64,000 nt of DNA from NCBI GenBank assembly GCA_044225825.1, contig JBGAIB010000011.1:1-64000 (forward strand), in the 5' to 3' direction. The position numbers and the translations under genes were made by a program. This stretch comes from Bog-950 sp044225825. Lineage in GTDB: Bacteria > Bacteroidota > Bacteroidia > Chitinophagales > LD1. Below are positions 59,665-64,000 of this stretch, in pieces (the first letter of the stretch is position 1; every line of letters starts with the position of its first letter). A model generated the notes under the pieces. The model did not search any database and was not told the origin of the DNA. It saw nothing but the letters and a program-made list of their open reading frames with translations.

Positions 59665-61362
59665 ATGAAAAAATGGCTAATAGGCGGCCTGCTTGTGGCC
59701 CTGGTAGGCGTAAGCGCCGGCGTTTATTTTTACTTCCGGGGATCGGAAAAGCACCTGCAGCTTATCCCTAAAAATGCGATGATAGTTGGCTCCATCGATT
59801 ACAAGAGTTTGATGGATAAGGCTGATGCCGGTAAACTGAAAGATCTGGAATGGTTTAAGGCATACCAAAAAACCAAGGACGACGCATTTAAGAGCGAAAA
59901 GGATAAGAACATTAAAGAGGTGTTTGATAACCCGCTTTCCTGTGGTATCAACATTATGAGCGATCTGTTCTACTATGCCGCTCCATTTGAGGAAAGCACT
60001 ATTGGTGCATTGGTGTTTGATATTAACAGCGACTCGAAGTTTGAAGCAACGGTTAAAAAGCTTGCGCCTGAGAGCAAAATTGAAAGCGGTAAAGGCTACA
60101 AGGCCATCTACCAGGGCCGTTCAGCTGCATTAGGCTGGAACAGCACCGGGGGTATTTTTGTGTTTATAAAGAACCGTAACTACGATTACGATACACCCGA
60201 TAGCACCGCCCAACATTTTCTGGCTGCCTCTTTTGCCCGCACCAAGGAGGAATCGATCCTTTCAAACAAATACTTCCAGGAGTATAACAAGGGCAAAAAG
60301 GATTTGAGCCTGTTTATGAACTTTGGTGAGTTGGCGAACTTCAGCACCAAGATGTCGGATGACCCTATGACGGCTATGTTAACCGGTTCATTAAGCGGTC
60401 AGTTGAAGGACATGTATAGCTGGATGAACCTTGATTTCCAGGACAACCGTATTTTGTTAACCACACAAACCCGTTCAGACAATCCTGATTTTGAGAAACT
60501 GGCAATTTTAAAGAAAGATGGTATCAGCGATGTACATGCTAAATGCATTACTTCGAAAGATGTTTACGCGATGGTTGCCATAGCTGTAGACCCTGCCAAA
60601 TTGTTTGAATACTATGAAAAAGTGCCTACCATTAAAGATGGTATTGGCACCGCTGCTACATTGATTGGTATGAACTCAGATGAGTTGAAGAAGCTGTTTG
60701 GTGGTGAATTCTCCATTGCTTTGGTGGACTTTAAGGCGCAAGAGGCTCCTCCGGTGTCTGAAGCCACTGCTACAGCGTCATCAGAAGAAGCCAAAGACAG
60801 CGAGTATGAATCGCTAGACGAATACTACGAGCCTCGTCGAGACCCTCTTGATGATTTCCCTATACCGGTGTTTACCTGCAATTTCACCAGCAACAATAAG
60901 GAAGGTTTAAAGACATTGATTGAAAAATACATGCCTAAAGGTGAAGCGCCTTATTACAGTTTCCCTGTTTCGTCGAAGATGACGTTGTATATGGTGGAGA
61001 ACAAAAACGGTTTTACCATTATGAACGATGTTACGCTTGCTGATGCGATTGCCAAAAATGGTACACTGGCTGAATTACCTGCTAATGTAAAAGGTCTGGT
61101 AAATGGCAAAGCCTCTGCTTTTTATATGGATATGAATGTAGACCACTATCCCTTGGCACTGCGCACATCTATGTCGAACACCATGGGAGAAGCGAACTAC
61201 AAAGCATTTAACGACTACATGAAGCTATTTAAAGATGTTACAGGTTCCGGCAGCCAAACATCTTCGGAACTGGCACTTAATCTGAACGAAGGCAAAGGCA
61301 ATAGTCTTTACCGTATTCTTGCTCAGATAGACATCGTTTACAAAGCGCTTAACACGAAGTAA
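59665..61362 (+). CDS. DUF4836 family protein
   Basis: A 565-residue exported protein with an N-terminal membrane helix (about 5-22). The mature start LQLIPKNAMIVGSIDYKSLMDKA is the signature of DUF4836, a Bacteroidota family often found as lipoproteins. Here the anchor is a helix with no lipobox. A low-complexity Ser/Glu/Ala insert (about 364-395) divides the two similar beta-rich halves. Function is unknown. The ATG at 59665 is used; an earlier in-frame ATG at 59626 lies before a TATATTCG box at 59631. An ABC transporter pair follows 14 bases downstream. Confidence 0.8.
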   Translation: MKKWLIGGLLVALVGVSAGVYFYFRGSEKHLQLIPKNAMIVGSIDYKSLMDKADAGKLKDLEWFKAYQKTKDDAFKSEKDKNIKEVFDNPLSCGINIMSDLFYYAAPFEESTIGALVFDINSDSKFEATVKKLAPESKIESGKGYKAIYQGRSAALGWNSTGGIFVFIKNRNYDYDTPDSTAQHFLAASFARTKEESILSNKYFQEYNKGKKDLSLFMNFGELANFSTKMSDDPMTAMLTGSLSGQLKDMYSWMNLDFQDNRILLTTQTRSDNPDFEKLAILKKDGISDVHAKCITSKDVYAMVAIAVDPAKLFEYYEKVPTIKDGIGTAATLIGMNSDELKKLFGGEFSIALVDFKAQEAPPVSEATATASSEEAKDSEYESLDEYYEPRRDPLDDFPIPVFTCNFTSNNKEGLKTLIEKYMPKGEAPYYSFPVSSKMTLYMVENKNGFTIMNDVTLADAIAKNGTLAELPANVKGLVNGKASAFYMDMNVDHYPLALRTSMSNTMGEANYKAFNDYMKLFKDVTGSGSQTSSELALNLNEGKGNSLYRILAQIDIVYKALNTK

Positions 61363-61376
61363 TAAATCATTCGTCT

Positions 61377-62018
61377 GTGAATATTGAATTCCAGCAAGTA
61401 GTCCCCGCCATTTTAGCGGGGACTACTAATTTACAATCGGAGGTATGGGGTAGTAATTTTACCTTATATACAGGCGATCGTGTGCTGGTACGGGCCCAGT
61501 CGGGTAAAGGCAAAACTACCTTGGTGTCCTATCTCTTTCGTTTGCGTGGGGGATATCAAGGGCAGATTTTATTAAATAACAAAAGCCTTGCTGGCTATAG
61601 TTTAGAGGAAACCGCTGCGTTAAGGCAGCAAACTATATCCCTGGTATTCCAGGAACTGCGCCTGCTGGAAGACTTAACCGTTAGGGAAAATCTGGAGTTA
61701 AAACTCAAACTATCGAGGCTAGCCACGGTGGAAGAGGCGCGGAATATGCTTCAGGTGCTTGGTGTGGCGGATTATTGGGACCGTCCCTGTCGCTTACTCT
61801 CGTTCGGGCAAAGGCAACGTGTATCTATCGTTCGGAGCCTGTTACAGCCCTTTAACTGGCTGGTGCTGGATGAACCATTCAGTCATTTGGATGAGGAAAA
61901 TATCGGTAAGGCTATGAACCTGATCACCGAGACCTGTGCTGTCCGTAAGGCTGGGTTTATTTTAACCTCGTTGGGTGGAAATTATAATGGAAACTATAAC
62001 CGTGTATTCAGCCTATGA
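61377..62018 (+). CDS. ABC transporter ATP-binding protein with degenerate Walker A Gly and H-loop
   Basis: A 213-residue LolD/MacB-like ATPase. The Walker A region is AQSGKGKTTL (40-49), where the first Gly is Ala40. Q92 is the Q-loop, LSFGQ (141-145) the signature and LVLDEP (162-167) Walker B. The H-loop His is replaced by Ser198 (ILTSLGG). The D-loop SHLD is intact. Loss of the switch His usually weakens hydrolysis, so it may be a slow or regulated ATPase. Start is GTG. It overlaps the permease gene by 4 bases (ATGA). A 10-bp hairpin lies in its first codons (61399-61425). Confidence 0.85.
   Translation: MNIEFQQVVPAILAGTTNLQSEVWGSNFTLYTGDRVLVRAQSGKGKTTLVSYLFRLRGGYQGQILLNNKSLAGYSLEETAALRQQTISLVFQELRLLEDLTVRENLELKLKLSRLATVEEARNMLQVLGVADYWDRPCRLLSFGQRQRVSIVRSLLQPFNWLVLDEPFSHLDEENIGKAMNLITETCAVRKAGFILTSLGGNYNGNYNRVFSL
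61399..61425 (+). promoter_or_regulatory. Perfect 10-bp hairpin within the first codons of the ABC ATPase gene
   Basis: TAGTCCCCGC pairs with GCGGGGACTA around loop CATTTTA. The stem falls in codons 8-17 and would be expected to slow translation initiation. No T-run follows, so it is not a terminator. Confidence 0.55.
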
Positions 62019-63217
62019 ATGAGTATTTGCTTTTTGCGCGCTTATTTGCTAAACATGCCCGTTTTTGGCAGGTATTGTTGGTAGGCTTTGGTGCATTTGC
62101 GGGGTTGTTGCTACTGTGGTTGCCGGTGCAGATTTATGCTGATATTACCGGTGCGTTGGCAAATCAAAAGGACTTAATAGGGAACCAATACTTGGTAGTA
62201 AATAAGGGCGTTTCCATGCTTAATACAATTGGTTTAGGCGGTGGTTTTAACTTTTCGGATCTGGAAAAGATTCGGGCTAATAAAACCGTAAAGGATTTTA
62301 GTCCGTTTACGCCTAACCGTTTTCGTGTAGCCGCTTCAGCTATGATACAGGATTCCGTGGGCGTGTATACGGAGTTGTTTTTTGAGGCAATACCGGACCG
62401 TTTTTTGGACCAACGACCCGATGACTGGCATTGGGATCCCCGATCGGCATATGTGCCGATTATCGTGCCTGCTGAGTTTCTGGACCTGTATAATTTTGAC
62501 TTTGCGCCCAGCCAGGGACTTCCTCAAATATCGCGCGAAACAGCCAAGCTTTTTCCCTTTACTGTTGAAGTGCGCGATCAAAACGATTCAGTATTTAAAT
62601 ACAAGGGGCATATTGCAGCCTTCACAGAACGTATTAACAGCATATTGGTGCCGCAGTCGTTTATTGATTACAACAACGATCGTTACAGCATTAAGCCCGC
62701 TAGCAGCCCCAATAAGTTGATTGTGGAAATTAACGATGCAGCCGGATTTAGTAAGTTCATTGATTCAGCAGGGTTTTCTACCAATGGCGAATACCTGCGC
62801 TCCGGCAAAGTGCAAAGTCTTTCGTGGAAAGTGGTGCAACTAATATTGGTGCTGGCAATACTGGTAATTTTGGTTTCATTGGGAAGTTTCCTATTGTTCT
62901 CGAACCTGTTGGTGGCGCGTTCGGAGTATGAAGTAAAGACCCTGCTGATGTTGGGCTATACCCCTGCATTTATTACCCGTAAGATGGTATCGGCGCTATC
63001 GGTATTGTTGGTGTTGGCGCTGTTAATGGCTCTTGTTACAGGCTTGATAGCACGGGTGTTTATTCTTCGGTTCCTGAAGTCGATTATTGAGCAGCCAGCT
63101 GCTATCCCGAATGTGTGGACCCTGACCTTATTGTTGGCTGTTGCGGCACTTTATTTACTGCTTAACTGGTGGATTATCAGGCAGCAGCACAGAAAAATTG
63201 CAAGTCCGGCCCTATAA
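62015..63217 (+). CDS. FtsX/MacB-like ABC transporter permease
   Basis: A 400-residue permease with the FtsX/LolE layout: one N-terminal helix (about 17-40), a large extracytoplasmic domain (about 41-265) and three C-terminal helices (about 271-296, 318-346 and 365-387). The ARSEYEVKTLLMLGYTPAFITRKM coupling stretch between helices 2 and 3 is the usual one. It forms an envelope-acting transporter with the upstream ATPase, to which it is coupled by a 4-base overlap. The cargo could be a lipoprotein or peptide; the DUF4836 protein upstream may be a partner. Confidence 0.85.
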   Translation: MNEYLLFARLFAKHARFWQVLLVGFGAFAGLLLLWLPVQIYADITGALANQKDLIGNQYLVVNKGVSMLNTIGLGGGFNFSDLEKIRANKTVKDFSPFTPNRFRVAASAMIQDSVGVYTELFFEAIPDRFLDQRPDDWHWDPRSAYVPIIVPAEFLDLYNFDFAPSQGLPQISRETAKLFPFTVEVRDQNDSVFKYKGHIAAFTERINSILVPQSFIDYNNDRYSIKPASSPNKLIVEINDAAGFSKFIDSAGFSTNGEYLRSGKVQSLSWKVVQLILVLAILVILVSLGSFLLFSNLLVARSEYEVKTLLMLGYTPAFITRKMVSALSVLLVLALLMALVTGLIARVFILRFLKSIIEQPAAIPNVWTLTLLLAVAALYLLLNWWIIRQQHRKIASPAL

Positions 63218-63242
63218 AATTTGGCAAAAACAAGGGGTATAT

Positions 63243-63250
63243 TACATTTG
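63243..63250 (+). promoter_or_regulatory. -7 box (TACATTTG) upstream of the tRNA array
   Basis: A perfect TAnnTTTG, 20 bases before the first tRNA-like segment and 98 bases before the intact tRNA-Ala. It may drive the whole array. Confidence 0.55.
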
Positions 63251-63269
63251 CAGCCCGTTCATTAAAAAA

Positions 63270-63316
63270 TGGGGATTAGCTCATCTGGCTAGAGCGTCCC
63301 GCCCGGAAGGCGGGAA
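63270..63316 (+). pseudogene. Truncated tRNA (5' half and anticodon arm)
   Basis: Bases 63271-63296 are identical to 63349-63374 of the intact tRNA-Ala, covering acceptor 5' strand, D arm and start of the anticodon arm. The anticodon stem then differs (GTCCCGC/GCGGGA with loop CCGGAAG, lacking U33). The T arm and the 3' acceptor strand are missing. It cannot be a functional tRNA as it stands. Confidence 0.75.
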
Positions 63317-63347
63317 GGTGACAGCCGGAAGTTGTTCTTAAAGATAA

Positions 63348-63424
<77 letters not shown>

Positions 63425-63452
63425 AAGGTTCCACAAAGTGGAACCTTTTTTT
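63425..63452 (+). terminator. Terminator of tRNA-Ala
   Basis: AAGGTTCCAC/GTGGAACCTT, loop AAA, T-run. It begins at the base after the CCA end and stops four bases before the GIY-YIG ATG. Confidence 0.92.
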
Positions 63453-63456
63453 ATTT

Positions 63457-63696
63457 ATGGCCTATTCGGTTTACATTCTTTACTCAGCTTTAAAGGACCG
63501 CTATTACGTCGGCCATACTGAGGATGTACAAAGACGGATAGAGGAACATAATTTACGTAAAAATCTGAGCGCTTCGGATTGGGTAATAAAATACTTGGAA
63601 AAGTTTGAAACAAGAGGTGAAGCAATGAAGCGCGAGTTAGAGATTAAGAACAAGAAGAGGCGTAGCTATATCGAATCGCTTATCGTAAAAGAATAG
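63457..63696 (+). CDS. Small GIY-YIG nuclease domain protein
   Basis: A 79-residue protein that is just one GIY-YIG domain of the URI/YhbQ type. VYILYS and RYYVGHT are the GIY and YIG strands, RRIEEHN carries the catalytic Arg, and KRELEIKN holds the metal-binding Glu. The Y-V-G-H-T form is common in Bacteroidota copies. The ATG lies 4 bases after the tRNA terminator, so any transcript must read through it or start inside it. Its TAG stop is also the first bases of the next tRNA-like fragment. A broken copy follows. It may be a mobile or homing-type nuclease. Confidence 0.88.
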   Translation: MAYSVYILYSALKDRYYVGHTEDVQRRIEEHNLRKNLSASDWVIKYLEKFETRGEAMKRELEIKNKKRRSYIESLIVKE

Positions 63697-63764
63697 AGCG
63701 TCCCCCCTGACAGGCGGGACGGTGAGCGGTTCCCCCGAGGCCGCGGGGCGGTATCCTCCACTAA
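63694..63764 (+). pseudogene. Degenerate tRNA 3' half (tRNA-Val(GAC)-like)
   Basis: It starts TAGAGCG exactly as the D arm/anticodon junction of tRNA-Ala. The anticodon region (CCCCC-CTGACAG-GCGGG) reads as a Val GAC loop with one stem mismatch. The T loop carries a 16-base CCCCGAGGCCGCGGGG insert in place of GACTC, and the acceptor end CGGTATCCTCCA is intact, with CTA instead of CCA. The 5' half is absent, replaced by the GIY-YIG ORF. Confidence 0.72.
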
Positions 63765-63795
63765 GGGATCGACAAAGTGGAACCTTTTTTTATTT

Positions 63796-64000
63796 ATGGC
63801 CTTCGTAGTTACCTACTTTACTCAGGTATAAAAGATCGCTACTACATTGGCCATACTAAGGAGGTACTAGGACGGATAGAGGAGCATAACCTATGTAAAA
63901 ATCTGGGAGCTCGGGACTGGGTTTTAAAATATAGAGAACACTTTGATACAAGGAGCGAAGCTATGAAGCTGAGGTTAGGAACAAAAAGAGACGAAGTTCT
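63796..64000 (+). pseudogene. Broken GIY-YIG copy (runs off window)
   Basis: After a degraded hairpin whose right arm and T-run are identical to the tRNA-Ala terminator for 31 bases (through ATGGCCT), the frame opens with ATG and stops after 11 codons. A one-base deletion relative to the intact copy causes this. In the shifted frame YYIGHT, GRIEEHN and DWVLKY remain recognisable, but the catalytic Glu region has become KLRLGTK. It is a decayed second copy of 63457-63696. Confidence 0.8.

Overview
The window looks like chromosomal DNA from a Bacteroidota bacterium, most likely of the Chitinophagia/Sphingobacteriia type. Several signs agree. There are C-terminal type IX secretion (T9SS) sorting domains of type A (2..139, 25689..27170, 33950..35596) and of the gliding-associated type B (17624..19951). 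Promoter -7 boxes match TAnnTTTG, the Bacteroidota housekeeping consensus. Shine-Dalgarno sequences are nearly absent. Several families are typical of the phylum: DUF4836, GSCFA, a split ExbB/ExbD/ExbD/ExbD/TonB locus, and lipoproteins with SCKK/GCKK-like lipoboxes. No rRNA operon, integrase, transposase or CRISPR array is visible.

Layout. 1-9.4 kb: the tail of a secreted protein, valS, an alpha-oxoamine synthase divergent from a six-TM PAS histidine kinase with three 21-bp spaced repeats between them, a Nudix hydrolase, a DinB-family protein and an alpha/beta hydrolase. 9.5-15.5 kb: an acyltransferase facing a minus-strand run YciI-VOC-caspase/TPR-DUF2306-lipoprotein. 15.5-22 kb: two SGNH/GSCFA-type proteins, a large type B T9SS protein, a conserved secreted protein and a cytochrome c. 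22-27 kb: an ABC-2 exporter, ruvX, a DUF1573 protein and a three-repeat T9SS protein, followed by a long non-coding stretch with clustered TTGTGCA motifs. 28-36 kb: DUF47-PiT phosphate transport, a GH3-family adenylating enzyme, a zinc-ribbon membrane protein, mnmA, a lipoprotein, a secreted subtilase and a PKD lipoprotein.

36-48 kb is mostly minus strand: pruA with an SDR and a small membrane protein, rseP, lptE with a DUF2461 gene, an AlkB-type monooxygenase and two LEA-like proteins. A plus-strand group follows (P-loop kinase, TPR protein, dCMP deaminase), then a lipoprotein and a nitronate monooxygenase. 48-55.5 kb is a TonB energisation locus: exbB, three exbD, tonB, an attenuator-like hairpin, a small membrane protein, a PstS-like lipoprotein, a TPR protein and a second tonB. 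55.6-63.2 kb: an MFS transporter, arfB, surE, a small membrane protein, lpxB, a DUF4836 protein and an ABC ATPase/FtsX-like permease pair.

The right edge (63.2-64 kb) is the most unusual part. An intact tRNA-Ala(GGC) is followed by its terminator and a 79-aa GIY-YIG nuclease ORF. The stop codon of this ORF is also the TAG of a second, degenerate tRNA 3' half, which is again followed by a terminator and a broken GIY-YIG copy. A third tRNA fragment lies just upstream. This looks like a tandemly duplicated tRNA/GIY-YIG cassette and is the best candidate here for an undescribed mobile or tRNA-rearranging element. The second candidate is the divergent oxoamine synthase/six-TM kinase pair, whose layout recalls the cqsA/cqsS and lqsA/lqsS signalling modules.

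All calls come from reading sequence and family knowledge only; no database or structure search was run.
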